DNA of 32,778 nucleotides from an uncultured Lachnospira sp. (GCA_934343805.1 CAKRIN010000029.1:1-32778); one strand, 5' to 3'; shown: positions 10,004-18,250, numbered from the stretch's first letter. The notes: generated by a model not told the origin, from the letters alone. Numbers and translations: made by a program.

Positions 10004-11215
10004 TTAGTTAAAATATTTCATTGGATTAACATATGAACCATTAAGGTTAACATCAAAATGCAGATGTGCTCCAAATGAATTACCTGTATTACCCATAAGA
10101 CCAACTTTCTGTCCCTTAGTTACCTGCTGCCCAACAGAAACTGAAAGGCTGTCCAGATGAAGGTATCTTGTATATAATCCATTTCCATGATAAATCATTA
10201 CATAATTACCTGCCGTTGAATAATACTCACTCTGTCTGTGTGCTATTACAACCTTTCCATCATACGCTGCATATACAGCATCTCCTGGCACACCAATTCT
10301 CACCGCTCCAATATCGACACCTTTATGAGGCGAGCTTCTGTCCTCCATATCTCCATATGGAGATGTAATTCTTGTACTTACTGTAGGCCATTTGAACTTT
10401 CCGCCATCGTATTTATTAGTTGGAGCTTTACCACTTGATTCCTCAGCCTGAATCTTGGCAATAATCGAATTAACTTCCTTGTCAAGCTTCTTCTCATCCT
10501 CTTCAAGCTGTTTCATATATGCCTGCTGGCTCGCTTTATTAGCAGTGAGTGTTGCAAGCTGTGCTGACTTTTCATTCTGGACTATTTCAAGTGCATCTTT
10601 CTGATCCTGTAAAGACTGCTGACTGGTTACCAGTTCCTCCTTATCTTCTTCAAGCTTTAACTTTGAGGTTGATATTGTATTAATAGTCTCCTGATATGTT
10701 TCAAGCATTTCTCTGTCATATTCTGAAATCTTGTTAATATATTCAAATTTATTAAGAAATTCTCCCATACTTCCAGATGTAAGCAGCATCTCAATATAAG
10801 TATAATCATTATGCTCATACATATACTGAATTCTCAGTTTCATGGCTTTATACTGCTCTTCTTTATCTTCCTCAGCCTGCTCAAGCTTTTCTTGCGTTTC
10901 ACTTATCTCAGCTTCAAGCTGATCTATCTTGCCATTAACTTCATCAAGTGCAGCTGTTATATCTCCCATCTGGGAATCCAGTCCCTGAATAAGAGCTGTC
11001 ACATCTGAACTCTGTTTTTTAAGCTTATCAATCTTATCCTGTGTTTCTTCTTTCTTATTCTTAATGTCATTCTGTTTATCCTGAGCTTCCTTAAGATCCG
11101 ACTTATTATCTCCGAATGTCATCTGTGCAGAAAAACATGGTATAAACATAATGAGCACCATGAGTGTAGCTGTTATTCTTTTGATTAATACTTTATTAAA
11201 TATAATTTTTTTCAT
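10004..11215 (-). CDS. Secreted coiled-coil M23 (LytM) peptidase, EnvC/PcsB-like role
   Basis: A 403-residue exported murein hydrolase or hydrolase activator. Residues 1-35 are a signal peptide (basic start, hydrophobic core, cleavage probably after CFSA). Residues ~36-260 are a long charged coiled coil with repeated E/K/Q heptads. Residues ~280-403 are the LytM domain, with zinc ligands H297 and D301 (HKGVDIG) and H384/H386 (GAHLHFD), so the active site appears intact, unlike degenerate EnvC. GGAG precedes the ATG. It sits directly after ftsX and before ctpA. In E. coli and streptococci, FtsEX gates coiled-coil partners (EnvC, PcsB), so by position and architecture this is the likely FtsEX partner. 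A terminator between ftsX and this gene suggests different expression levels. Confidence 0.88.
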   Translation of the reverse strand: MKKIIFNKVLIKRITATLMVLIMFIPCFSAQMTFGDNKSDLKEAQDKQNDIKNKKEETQDKIDKLKKQSSDVTALIQGLDSQMGDITAALDEVNGKIDQLEAEISETQEKLEQAEEDKEEQYKAMKLRIQYMYEHNDYTYIEMLLTSGSMGEFLNKFEYINKISEYDREMLETYQETINTISTSKLKLEEDKEELVTSQQSLQDQKDALEIVQNEKSAQLATLTANKASQQAYMKQLEEDEKKLDKEVNSIIAKIQAEESSGKAPTNKYDGGKFKWPTVSTRITSPYGDMEDRSSPHKGVDIGAVRIGVPGDAVYAAYDGKVVIAHRQSEYYSTAGNYVMIYHGNGLYTRYLHLDSLSVSVGQQVTKGQKVGLMGNTGNSFGAHLHFDVNLNGSYVNPMKYFN

Positions 11216-11263
11216 ATCGCAGCTCCTCTCACATTCAAATTTACAGATTATTATCTATTATCT

Positions 11264-11303
11264 AAAAATGGGACTTCTGCATTAAGCAACGCATAAGCCC
11301 CAT
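11264..11303 (-). terminator. Terminator between ftsX and the M23 peptidase gene
   Basis: Arms 11268-11280 and 11291-11303 form a 13-bp stem (one mismatch, one G-U) with a 10-nt loop, followed on minus by five T. It begins 16 bp past the ftsX stop and would end or attenuate the ftsEX transcript. Confidence 0.7.
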
Positions 11304-11318
11304 CCTCATCACCTGATA

Positions 11319-12227
11319 TTATACGTCAGCATGCTTTCTTACAGCGAAGAAACTTCCTATAAGACCAATTCCTATACCTAAAATTATAGCAACCGGTATC
11401 AACACATTAAATACCTCTGATGCTGGCATAAACGCTAAAATGTTCTGTAAAACAGAGAACTTTCCAAGCACAAACTTAACAACGCCTCCATATATATATC
11501 TTAATATTACTACAGGAATTATAGCTCCTATAATACCAATTACTATACCTTCAACGAAGAAAGGCGCATTAACAAATGCATCCGTCGCTCCAATATATTT
11601 CATAATAGAAATCTCTTCTTTTCGTACAGTAATACCAATTACAATTGTATTAGTTATAAGGAATATAGAAACAGCAAGAAGTACAATAATAACTGCAGCA
11701 GCTACATAACTGACAAGTCGTGCTGCACTTGCAAGTCCGCTTGCTGTGACCTCTGAACGATTAACCTGTCTTATTCCGTCTTTATTTTCAAGATACTTTA
11801 CCAGTGTTGCCTGATTATTGGCATCCTTAAGGTATACCTCATATGATGAAGAATTGGCTAAAGGATTATCGTCCTTAAACCCTTCTGCAAGCTCTGGGTA
11901 TGCTGCAAAATACTCGCTCTTATAATTTTCCCACGCCTCTTCTGCTGATGTATAGTGAATTCTTGATACTTCCTCTCTCTTCTCTATATCATCACCAAGC
12001 TTTTTAATCTCGGTATCTGTAAGATCCTCATCAAAGAATACTGTAACACATACCTCTGTTTCAGCCTTTTTAATCATATACTGAAAGTTAACCACTATTG
12101 AATAAAATACTCCAAAAAGGAATATACATGCTGCAATTGTTGCAATAGATGCAAGTGAAAACATCTTATTACGATGGATATTCTTAAATCCATCCTTAAT
12201 ATGATATGCTAATGATCTAATCTTCAT
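11319..12227 (-). CDS. ftsX: Cell division ABC permease FtsX
   Basis: Membrane subunit of the FtsEX complex, which transmits ATP hydrolysis to cell-wall hydrolases outside the membrane. It has 302 residues. A first transmembrane segment near 23-45 is followed by an extracellular domain (about 50-165), then three C-terminal segments with the FtsX/MacB-type core (ITVRKEEISIMKYIGAT). The ATG at 12227 is chosen because AAGGTGG lies eight bases upstream; the GTG 12 bases earlier is too close to it. The start overlaps the end of ftsE by 11 bp, indicating translational coupling. The extracellular loop would contact the coiled coil of the downstream M23 protein. Confidence 0.95.
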   Translation of the reverse strand: MKIRSLAYHIKDGFKNIHRNKMFSLASIATIAACIFLFGVFYSIVVNFQYMIKKAETEVCVTVFFDEDLTDTEIKKLGDDIEKREEVSRIHYTSAEEAWENYKSEYFAAYPELAEGFKDDNPLANSSSYEVYLKDANNQATLVKYLENKDGIRQVNRSEVTASGLASAARLVSYVAAAVIIVLLAVSIFLITNTIVIGITVRKEEISIMKYIGATDAFVNAPFFVEGIVIGIIGAIIPVVILRYIYGGVVKFVLGKFSVLQNILAFMPASEVFNVLIPVAIILGIGIGLIGSFFAVRKHADV

Positions 12228-12903
12228 AGAAATAACCACCTTTTTCTAAATCACTGATAATCTTTCCTTCACTCATAGTTATTGTTCTCTTCTTCATCTG
12301 CTGAACAATCTCCATATTATGAGTAACTACAAGTACTGTTGTTCCCTGCTTGTTAACCTGGTTAAGAATTTTCATAATCTCGTTAGAATTAGCAGGATCA
12401 AGATTACCTGTTGGCTCGTCACATAACAGTATTGCAGGCTTATTAACAAGCGCTCTTGCTATAGCAATTCTCTGCTGTTCTCCACCTGATAACTCATTAG
12501 GAAAAGCCTTATATTTATCAAGAAGACCAACCATTGAAAGCATGGACAGAACCCTTGACTTAATCTTTCTGTTAGGCGCTTCAACTACCTTCTGTGCAAA
12601 TGCAATATTCTCATATACATTTCTATCAGGTAACAAACGGAAGTCCTGAAATACAACTCCTATGTCTCTTCTAAGGTATGGGAGCTTCTTTCTTGTTATT
12701 TTGTTAAGATATTTTTTATTAACATATATTTTTCCTGTTGTAGGATCAAGCTCTTTAAGCAGGAGCTTAATCAGAGTAGACTTTCCAGAGCCGCTCTTAC
12801 CTACAATAAAGACAAATTCACCTTTCTGAATGTGAAGATCTATTCCATTAAGCGCAGCAACACCTGTGGAATATGTCTTCGTAACATCTTCCATGATTAT
12901 CAT
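12217..12903 (-). CDS. ftsE: Cell division ATP-binding protein FtsE
   Basis: Cytoplasmic ATPase of FtsEX, 228 residues, typical length. Walker A GKSGSGKST (near 34-42), Q-loop VVFQDFRLLPD, signature LSGGEQQRIAIARAL and Walker B ILLCDEPTGNLD are all intact. GGAGG lies nine bases before the ATG. It follows the PucR-type regulator gene by only 21 bp and overlaps ftsX, so regulator, ftsE and ftsX are probably one transcript. The ATPase belongs to the MacB/LolD-like group by sequence, but the pairing with FtsX and a LytM-domain protein fixes the assignment. Confidence 0.96.
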   Translation of the reverse strand: MIIMEDVTKTYSTGVAALNGIDLHIQKGEFVFIVGKSGSGKSTLIKLLLKELDPTTGKIYVNKKYLNKITRKKLPYLRRDIGVVFQDFRLLPDRNVYENIAFAQKVVEAPNRKIKSRVLSMLSMVGLLDKYKAFPNELSGGEQQRIAIARALVNKPAILLCDEPTGNLDPANSNEIMKILNQVNKQGTTVLVVTHNMEIVQQMKKRTITMSEGKIISDLEKGGYFYED

Positions 12904-12924
12904 CTATTAATTCCTCCAAAATCA

Positions 12925-14016
12925 CTAAAATGTATCTTTGCTTTCCATATATTTCATGTACTTAACTACCATAAGTGCTATCTTAAATGTAATAGCATCG
13001 TCAAAGACCCTCAGGTCAAGACCTGTTGTCTTCTGTATCTTATCCAGTCTGTACACAAGAGTATTTCTGTGAATATACAGCTGTCTTGATGTTTCTGACA
13101 CATTAAGACTATTCTCAAAGAACTTGTTAATAGTAGATAAAGTCTCATCATCAAAATCATCCGGAGCTTTACCTTCAAATATTTCTTTAATAAACATCTG
13201 GCATAAAGGTATCGGAAGCTGATATATCAGACGACCAATTCCAAGTCTGTTATAAGCAACAACGTTCTTATTACTGTAGAATATCTTACCAACATCAAGA
13301 GCCATCTTTGCTTCCTTATAAGATCTTGAAACTTCTCTTATATCATTAACAATAGTGCCATATGCAACATGTGCTGCACTCATGGCCTCTGTGCTAAGCA
13401 TGTCTATAATAACATCTGCAGTCTTATCAAGCTCATCATAAGATTCATTGCCTTTTACCTCTTTAACAAGAATTATGCTCTTCTCATCAACTGCTGTAAT
13501 GAAATCTCTTGTCTTATTAGCAAAAAGTGTTCTTACTGTCTCTAACGCATTAGTATCCTTCTCATGTTTTGTTTCTATTATGTATACAACTCGCTTAACA
13601 TCTGTATCGATATGAAGCTTCTCTGCCCTTGTATACATATCAACTCTTAACAGGTTATCAAGAAGAAGATTCTTTATAAAATTATCCTTATCAAATCTTT
13701 CTTTATATGCAACCAGAAGATTCTGAATCTGGAAAGCAGCCAGCTTTCCAACCATATATACGTCATCACTTGTTCCTCTTGCAAGTATTATATATTCAAG
13801 ATTACCATCATCCTCAACTTTAAAAAACTGAAAACCATTAACTGCCTGACTTTCTGCTGGCGAATCAATAAAGTTAATCGCATCTGCAAGGCATTCTGAA
13901 ACATTATCAAAAGTCTTGGCTGCAACATTCTTATCTGCATCCACAATGCACAAATCCACTCGTGAAATAGCCTTAAGTCCATCTACAGTTGTCTGTAAAA
14001 TTCTATTAGATATCAT
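12925..14016 (-). CDS. PucR/CdaR-type helix-turn-helix regulator
   Basis: A 363-residue transcription factor, or a protein of that fold. The C-terminal ~60 residues are the PucR C-terminal HTH (SLNVSETSRQLYIHRNTLVYRLDKI, written here only as an example: NVSETSRQLYIHRNTLVYR), which is typical of CdaR/PucR proteins. The middle is the GGDEF-like sensor-associated region of that family, and the N-terminal ~130 residues resemble a sugar-diacid-type sensor. The ATG at 14016 has AAGGG about seven bases upstream and is preferred over a GTG eight codons earlier. The gene lies between the sugar ABC ATPase, from which a strong terminator separates it, and ftsEX, to which it is joined. The usual ligand class (sugar acids) does not obviously fit cell division, so the target is unclear. 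Confidence 0.85.
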   Translation of the reverse strand: MISNRILQTTVDGLKAISRVDLCIVDADKNVAAKTFDNVSECLADAINFIDSPAESQAVNGFQFFKVEDDGNLEYIILARGTSDDVYMVGKLAAFQIQNLLVAYKERFDKDNFIKNLLLDNLLRVDMYTRAEKLHIDTDVKRVVYIIETKHEKDTNALETVRTLFANKTRDFITAVDEKSIILVKEVKGNESYDELDKTADVIIDMLSTEAMSAAHVAYGTIVNDIREVSRSYKEAKMALDVGKIFYSNKNVVAYNRLGIGRLIYQLPIPLCQMFIKEIFEGKAPDDFDDETLSTINKFFENSLNVSETSRQLYIHRNTLVYRLDKIQKTTGLDLRVFDDAITFKIALMVVKYMKYMESKDTF

Positions 14017-14085
14017 TCTTATCCCTTTCTGTCTATACACTTTCTCTTATTCGTACATACTCTTCATTATTGTAAAGCAAAATTG

Positions 14086-14128
14086 CAAAAAAAAAAAGAG
14101 AAAATGCAAATTTATTGCATTTTCTCTT
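14086..14128 (-). terminator. Strong terminator after the sugar ABC ATPase gene
   Basis: A perfect 14-bp stem (14096-14109 with 14115-14128) closes a 5-nt loop ATTTA. On minus it runs into eleven or more T. It lies 23 bp past the ATPase stop. Confidence 0.93.
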
Positions 14129-14151
14129 AATATTTAAGATTCATTTAATAA

Positions 14152-15267
14152 TTAGTGTGTGATAACGATTTCTGTTTCCTTATCAAATACATGAAGTCTC
14201 TCAACATCCATAGCAAATGTAACTTCATCACCTGGTCTAGCTGATGTACGAGGATTAACCTTAGCTGTACATGTTACATCACCGATTTCATAGTGAAGGT
14301 TAACTTCTGAACCAAGTAACTCATATACCTTAACTGTAGCTGTGAACTTAGAATCTGCATTCTTAGCGATAAATTCTGGATCATCCTTAACATCCTCTGG
14401 ACGGATACCAACTACAACTGTCTTTCCTACATAGTTACCATCAATAAGCTTCTTGCTCTTTTCAGCTGGAAGTGTAATTGTAACTGTATCTGAAAGTCTT
14501 AAATCTACCTGTGAACCATTAGCAGCTACTTCTGCATCAATAAGGTTCATCTGTGGTGATCCGATGAATCCAGCAACGAAAATGTTATTAGGTGTATTGT
14601 AAAGGTTCTGAGGTGTATCTACCTGCTGAATAATACCATCCTTAAGAACTACGATTCTTGTACCAAGTGTCATAGCCTCTGTCTGGTCATGTGTTACATA
14701 GATGATAGTTGTCTGTAATCTCTGGTGAAGCTTAGAAATCTCAACACGCATCTGTACTCTTAACTTAGCATCAAGGTTTGAAAGAGGCTCATCCATAAGG
14801 AATACCTTAGGGCTACGAACGATAGCACGTCCCATAGCAACTCTCTGTCTCTGACCACCTGAAAGAGCCTTTGGCTTACGATCAAGAAGGTGCTCAATAT
14901 CAAGGATCTTAGCAGCTTCATGTACAGCCTTATCGATTTCAGCCTTAGGAACTTTTCTTAACTTAAGACCGAATGCCATGTTGTCATATACTGACATATG
15001 TGGATAAAGAGCGTAGTTCTGGAATACCATAGCGATATCTCTATCCTTAGGCTCTACATCGTTAACCATCTTGTCACCAATCCATAACTCACCTGAGCTG
15101 ATTTCCTCAAGACCTGCGATCATACGAAGTGTAGTAGACTTACCACATCCTGAAGGTCCAACGAAGATGATGAACTCCTGATCAGCAATTTCAAGATTAA
15201 AATCCTTAACAGCTACGAAACCGTTAGGATATACTTTACAAACATTCTTAAGCGATAAACTTGCCAT
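14152..15267 (-). CDS. ugpC: Multi-sugar ABC transporter ATPase (MsmK/MsiK/UgpC family)
   Basis: Cytoplasmic ATPase that energises carbohydrate ABC importers, 371 residues from the ATG at 15267, typical for the family. It has Walker [11 protein letters not shown]-loop [10 protein letters not shown], signature [14 protein letters not shown], Walker [13 protein letters not shown], the H-loop in VTHDQTE, and a C-terminal TOBE regulatory domain (about 235-371). AGGAGG precedes this ATG; a 46-codon in-frame extension upstream is out of keeping with the family and lies in the promoter region. No permease or binding-protein genes adjoin it, as expected for a shared ATPase serving several sugar importers. 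The gene uses many preferred codons (AAC, TTA, GTT), suggesting high expression. Confidence 0.93.
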   Translation of the reverse strand: MASLSLKNVCKVYPNGFVAVKDFNLEIADQEFIIFVGPSGCGKSTTLRMIAGLEEISSGELWIGDKMVNDVEPKDRDIAMVFQNYALYPHMSVYDNMAFGLKLRKVPKAEIDKAVHEAAKILDIEHLLDRKPKALSGGQRQRVAMGRAIVRSPKVFLMDEPLSNLDAKLRVQMRVEISKLHQRLQTTIIYVTHDQTEAMTLGTRIVVLKDGIIQQVDTPQNLYNTPNNIFVAGFIGSPQMNLIDAEVAANGSQVDLRLSDTVTITLPAEKSKKLIDGNYVGKTVVVGIRPEDVKDDPEFIAKNADSKFTATVKVYELLGSEVNLHYEIGDVTCTAKVNPRTSARPGDEVTFAMDVERLHVFDKETEIVITH

Positions 15268-15320
15268 TATTAAATATCCTCCTAATATAAATAGCGCTTC
15301 TGCGCTTTTCTGATACGATA

Positions 15321-15408
15321 ATAATACACTAAATGATTTTTTTTTGCCACATGACATTTTTACAAAACTTAATGATCTTTTTTTTGCAAAATCACTATAT
15401 GTCATGTG
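15321..15408 (-). promoter_or_regulatory. Promoter and repeat-rich control region of the sugar ATPase gene
   Basis: On minus, TGGCAA (15344-15349), 17 bp and TATTAT (15321-15326) form a plausible promoter. Around and upstream lie CACATGACAT (15348-15357), inverted as ATGTCATGTG (15399-15408), and a direct repeat AATGAT followed by a T-run and GC at 15332-15347 and 15371-15387, 39 bp apart. These could be operator half-sites. No known consensus was recognised. Confidence 0.5.
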
Positions 15409-15492
15409 TATATGTGAAATATGTACAAATTTTGTGCCTGTTTATCTGCAAACATCACTAATGCCAGTTTATTCTTTTTTTATAATTAGCAG

Positions 15493-15521
15493 TTGAATAA
15501 TGCCTTCTTTCTGTATATAAT
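15493..15521 (+). promoter_or_regulatory. Promoter of the YjfB-like gene
   Basis: TTGAAT (15493-15498), 17 bp, TATAAT (15516-15521): a good sigma-A type promoter ending 36 bp before the gene. No sigma-28 motif is seen here. Confidence 0.65.
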
Positions 15522-15557
15522 CTAATTAACAAAGATGAAGCAGAAATGGAGGTTAAT

Positions 15558-15734
15558 ATGACAATCGGTGGAATTACAACCAACATAAGCACTTCTAATG
15601 TCAATAATGATATTCAGGTAGCCATGCTCAAGAAAAGTCTTGATACTGTTGCCAATACAGGCTCTGAACTTACTAAGATGATGGAAGCTTCCGTAACTCC
15701 GTCTGTAGGTCAGAATATTGACATAAGTATATAA
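15558..15734 (+). CDS. Small YjfB-like putative motility protein
   Basis: A 58-residue protein starting at the ATG at 15558, which has GGAGG five bases upstream; an ATG 12 bases earlier overlaps that site. The sequence (GGITTNIST near the start, then an amphipathic helix VAMLKKSLDTVANTGSEL, ending VGQNIDISI) matches the pattern of the YjfB family, annotated as putative motility proteins. No membrane segment or signal peptide. It is monocistronic, between its own promoter and a strong terminator, and divergent from the sugar ATPase gene. Biochemical function is unknown for the family. Confidence 0.75.
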   Translation: MTIGGITTNISTSNVNNDIQVAMLKKSLDTVANTGSELTKMMEASVTPSVGQNIDISI

Positions 15735-15764
15735 TAGCTTTTAATGTAATATTAATATAATAAG

Positions 15765-15823
15765 AAGCTGCAGATAATGGGTCGGCTAAAGGTTTCTCCT
15801 CTATCCCATATCTGCAGCTTTTT
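15765..15823 (+). terminator. Terminator after the YjfB-like gene
   Basis: A 16-bp stem with one bulged A joins 15765-15781 to 15805-15820 (AAGCTGCAGAT against ATCTGCAGCTT, and ATGGG against CCCAT), followed by TTTTT on plus. It may also serve the convergent CPBP gene, whose minus-strand tail is T-rich. Confidence 0.85.
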
Positions 15824-15842
15824 ATATTTCGTACGTTGATTA

Positions 15843-16790
15843 TTATATTTCCAATATAACCATATATATAACGCATGCAGCAATTGATATTACTGCTGGT
15901 ATTGTTATATACGCCTTAATACCTGCTTTCTGCATTGTGCCAAAGCTTATCCGCTCAATTCTTCCATTCCTCTTAGCCATTGTTTTTATGCATAAAACTG
16001 TCAAAAGCATAAATACGGCAGCAAAAATAGCAAGAATCAGCATCTGAACCACTATTGTAACAGTTCCTGTCTGCGCTGAAACATTCCCCGCTTCTTCAAG
16101 TGCCTGGCTCATCTGCCCATCCGCTGTATACATCCCTGTTTTCTTTAATAAAGCAATAATTCCTATTGAATATGTATTAATTGCAAAGTGTGCTATTACC
16201 GACGACCATATAGATCCTGTTGCTTCAACCATGAATGCAAATACAACTCCAATGACAAAAGCATATGCTGCCTGATTAATATTAAGATGAAAGCATCCGA
16301 ATATTATACCACTTAATATAGCCGCTCCAAACATACCCGCTTTCCTGTATGTACTGAAAAAGATTCCCCTGAACACAAATTCTTCAACAAGTGGAGGAAT
16401 AACAGCCATTAATATAATCTGCATGAGAAACGGATATGTAATCAGTGACGTTGTGCTTGACTCAAGATAATTCGTTGAAAAAAGCATTGTAACATTACTT
16501 ATAAAAAGAACCATTGGAACCATGCAGTATCCTGCAACGAGTGAAAGTAATGCATCCGCAATTCCTATTCTCTTATAAGGAAGGTCCTTTATCGGGTCAA
16601 TTCCCGTGATTACCATATACACAATAGCAATAACAAGTATTATCCCCTCTGACAGCACGTACTGTATCCAGTCTGGTACAGTGCCACCTGTGTGAACAAC
16701 CAATGACATAATTGCTGCCCCTAGTATGGATAACACAAGATACGATACAACAAGTATAGGAAAGAAAACATTAACCTTTTTTATTTCCAT
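15843..16790 (-). CDS. CPBP family intramembrane glutamic protease
   Basis: A 315-residue polytopic membrane protein with about eight hydrophobic segments. The CPBP (CAAX protease/bacteriocin-processing, ABI) signature is complete: E136-E137 and R141 in PPLVEEFVFRG, H168 in FGCFHLN, and H201 with N205 in AHFAINTYS. It therefore looks catalytically competent. The start overlaps the end of ridA by 10 bp, with GGAAG nine bases upstream, so the pair is translationally coupled. Family members process prenylated or small peptides or act in self-immunity; the substrate here is unknown and no bacteriocin gene is nearby. Confidence 0.88.
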   Translation of the reverse strand: MEIKKVNVFFPILVVSYLVLSILGAAIMSLVVHTGGTVPDWIQYVLSEGIILVIAIVYMVITGIDPIKDLPYKRIGIADALLSLVAGYCMVPMVLFISNVTMLFSTNYLESSTTSLITYPFLMQIILMAVIPPLVEEFVFRGIFFSTYRKAGMFGAAILSGIIFGCFHLNINQAAYAFVIGVVFAFMVEATGSIWSSVIAHFAINTYSIGIIALLKKTGMYTADGQMSQALEEAGNVSAQTGTVTIVVQMLILAIFAAVFMLLTVLCIKTMAKRNGRIERISFGTMQKAGIKAYITIPAVISIAACVIYMVILEI

Positions 16791-17158
16791 GCTATTGCTT
16801 CCACTTCAAGAAGAACATCCTTAGGAAGTCTTGCTACCTCTACACAAGAGCGGGCTGGGAATGGCTCCTTAAAATACTTCTTATATATCTCATTAATCTT
16901 GCCAAAGTCATTCATTTCCTTAATGAACACAGTTGTCTTAACAATATTCTCCACCTTTGAGCCTGATGCCTCAACAAGATTGCAGAGATTCTGGAATGCC
17001 TGTTCTGCCTGTGCTTCAACTCCGCCCTCTGCAATTTCTCCTGTAGCAGGTATAACAGGAATAACTCCTGATGTATATACCATATTGTTAATCTCAATTG
17101 CCTGTGAATATGGTCCGATTGCGCTTGGTGCCTTATCTGTACTAATAACTTTCTGCAT
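16781..17158 (-). CDS. ridA: RidA family enamine/imine deaminase
   Basis: A 125-residue cytoplasmic protein of the YjgF/YER057c/UK114 family. RidA hydrolyses reactive enamine/imine intermediates such as 2-aminoacrylate released by PLP enzymes. The family patterns are present: APSAIGPYSQA at the start, the conserved arginine in FPARSCVEVARLP and the C-terminal LLEVEAIAW. Length is standard. AGGAGG lies seven bases before the ATG, and a good promoter lies just upstream. It is followed, with overlap, by the CPBP protease gene. Confidence 0.95.
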   Translation of the reverse strand: MQKVISTDKAPSAIGPYSQAIEINNMVYTSGVIPVIPATGEIAEGGVEAQAEQAFQNLCNLVEASGSKVENIVKTTVFIKEMNDFGKINEIYKKYFKEPFPARSCVEVARLPKDVLLEVEAIAWK

Positions 17159-17199
17159 TATTCTGCCTCCTTATTTTGCGATTAAACCGCATTTGTTAT

Positions 17200-17228
17200 A
17201 TTGTACCGCATGATTGTAATCTGTTCAA
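17200..17228 (-). promoter_or_regulatory. Promoter of ridA-CPBP
   Basis: On minus, TTGAAC (17223-17228), 17 bp, TACAAT (17200-17205), about 40 bp before ridA and immediately past the end of the CvfB-like gene. Confidence 0.7.
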
Positions 17229-17232
17229 GAAT

Positions 17233-18057
17233 CTATTTCGCAACAATAGAATCCTGTGTTATCTCTATCTTCCCCTCTTTAAGCAGTCTTCCAACAGCAC
17301 GCTTAAATGCATTCTTACTCATGTTAAAATTCTTTTTTATAAGTTCCGGATCTGCCTTATCTGTAAATCCAAGGCTTCCTCCTCTTTTTACTATTGCATC
17401 ATATATCTGCACAGAGTCCTCATCCATCTGGATGTACGCTTTCTGTTTGAGGCTGATAACAAGCTTTCCATCTTCTCTCACCCTCGATACTCTTCCATGA
17501 ATAACCTCACCAACGCTCAATTCCTCAAATACTTCTGACATCGGAATAAATGCTTCATATTTATCATCAACAGCAACATATGCTCTGTAACCAGGTGCTA
17601 TTCCTATTATTGTTCCTGTTACTGCACTATCTTTGACCAGATGTTCTGACCTTTCAAGATATTTGTTTATTCTCATTGTAGCGGCAAGTCTGTCGCTCTT
17701 ATCTACATACAATGAAACAAGATATTCATTTCCTTCTGCCACATGCGTTGTCTGTTCTTTATATGGCATAAGAAGATCCTTCTCCAGTCCCCAGTCCAGA
17801 AATGCACCTATTCCTGTTACCTGTGAAACCTTCAGGCGTTTTAATTCTCCCAGCTGAATCTTTGGTTTATTAGTTGTTGCAATAAGCCTGTCACTCGAAT
17901 CTCTGTACACAAATACAGTCAGTGCATCTCCAACTTCTACATCCGATGGCACCTGCTTCTTTGGCAGAAGCACTTTATCATCTTCTGTTCCAAGATAAAC
18001 CCCAAAGTCTGTTACCTTAACTATATTAAGGCACTGTGTTTTTCCTATTTCAATCAT
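17233..18057 (-). CDS. cvfB: CvfB-like S1 RNA-binding protein
   Basis: A 274-residue cytoplasmic protein built of S1-like OB-fold repeats followed by a C-terminal winged helix, the architecture of CvfB/YitL. The first S1-like repeat covers about 5-65 (VTDFGVYLG), the second about 70-140 (VTGIGAFLDWGLEKDLLMP), and the third about 145-210 (with HGRVSRVREDGKLVISL). The winged helix begins near 220 (IYDAIVKRGG). CvfB influences virulence gene expression in Staphylococcus aureus and binds RNA; its exact role is unsettled. I start at the ATG at 18057, with AGGTG six bases upstream, rather than the GTG nine bases earlier. It stands alone between the tRNA-Gln terminator and the ridA promoter. A short hairpin (GCTGG and CCAGC arms, near 18071-18088) precedes the ribosome site. 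Confidence 0.88.
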   Translation of the reverse strand: MIEIGKTQCLNIVKVTDFGVYLGTEDDKVLLPKKQVPSDVEVGDALTVFVYRDSSDRLIATTNKPKIQLGELKRLKVSQVTGIGAFLDWGLEKDLLMPYKEQTTHVAEGNEYLVSLYVDKSDRLAATMRINKYLERSEHLVKDSAVTGTIIGIAPGYRAYVAVDDKYEAFIPMSEVFEELSVGEVIHGRVSRVREDGKLVISLKQKAYIQMDEDSVQIYDAIVKRGGSLGFTDKADPELIKKNFNMSKNAFKRAVGRLLKEGKIEITQDSIVAK

Positions 18058-18122
18058 AATCAACACCTATGCTGGCAGCATCACCAGCCCTTTCTAAAAT
18101 AATAACAACATTATTATATATC

Positions 18123-18150
18123 AAAAAACCTCCCGCATAAATGCGAGAGG
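18123..18150 (-). terminator. Terminator of the tRNA-Gln gene
   Basis: A 10-bp stem (18129-18138 with 18141-18150, one G-U pair on the minus RNA) closes a 2-nt loop and is followed by six T on minus. Confidence 0.88.
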
Positions 18151-18157
18151 CTGATAG

Positions 18158-18230
18158 CTGGGCTTGAGGGATTCGAACCCCCGAAATGCTGGAATCAGAA
18201 TCCAGTGCCTTACCACTTGGCGAAAGCCCA
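18158..18230 (-). tRNA. tRNA-Gln, anticodon CUG
   Basis: 73 nt folding as a full cloverleaf: acceptor TGGGCTT with AAGCCCA, D arm GCC/GGC with AAGTGGTAA, anticodon arm CTGGA-TTCTGAT-TCCAG giving CUG at positions 34-36, and a T arm with GGTTCGAAT. The discriminator is G, as usual for tRNA-Gln, and U1 is also typical. CCA is not encoded; the 3' flank reads CTATC. It has its own promoter and terminator and no neighbouring tRNA genes. Confidence 0.96.
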
Positions 18231-18250
18231 ATGTCGTGACGACATGCTGT

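Noticed and set aside
15268..15405. 46-codon N-terminal extension of the sugar ATPase
   Set aside because: The family starts at [12 protein letters not shown] sequence, AGGAGG precedes that ATG, and the extension covers the promoter.
18231..18245. Inverted repeat ATGTCG-TGA-CGACAT as an operator or terminator
   Set aside because: Lies between promoter and tRNA with no T-run; most likely just the tRNA 5' leader.
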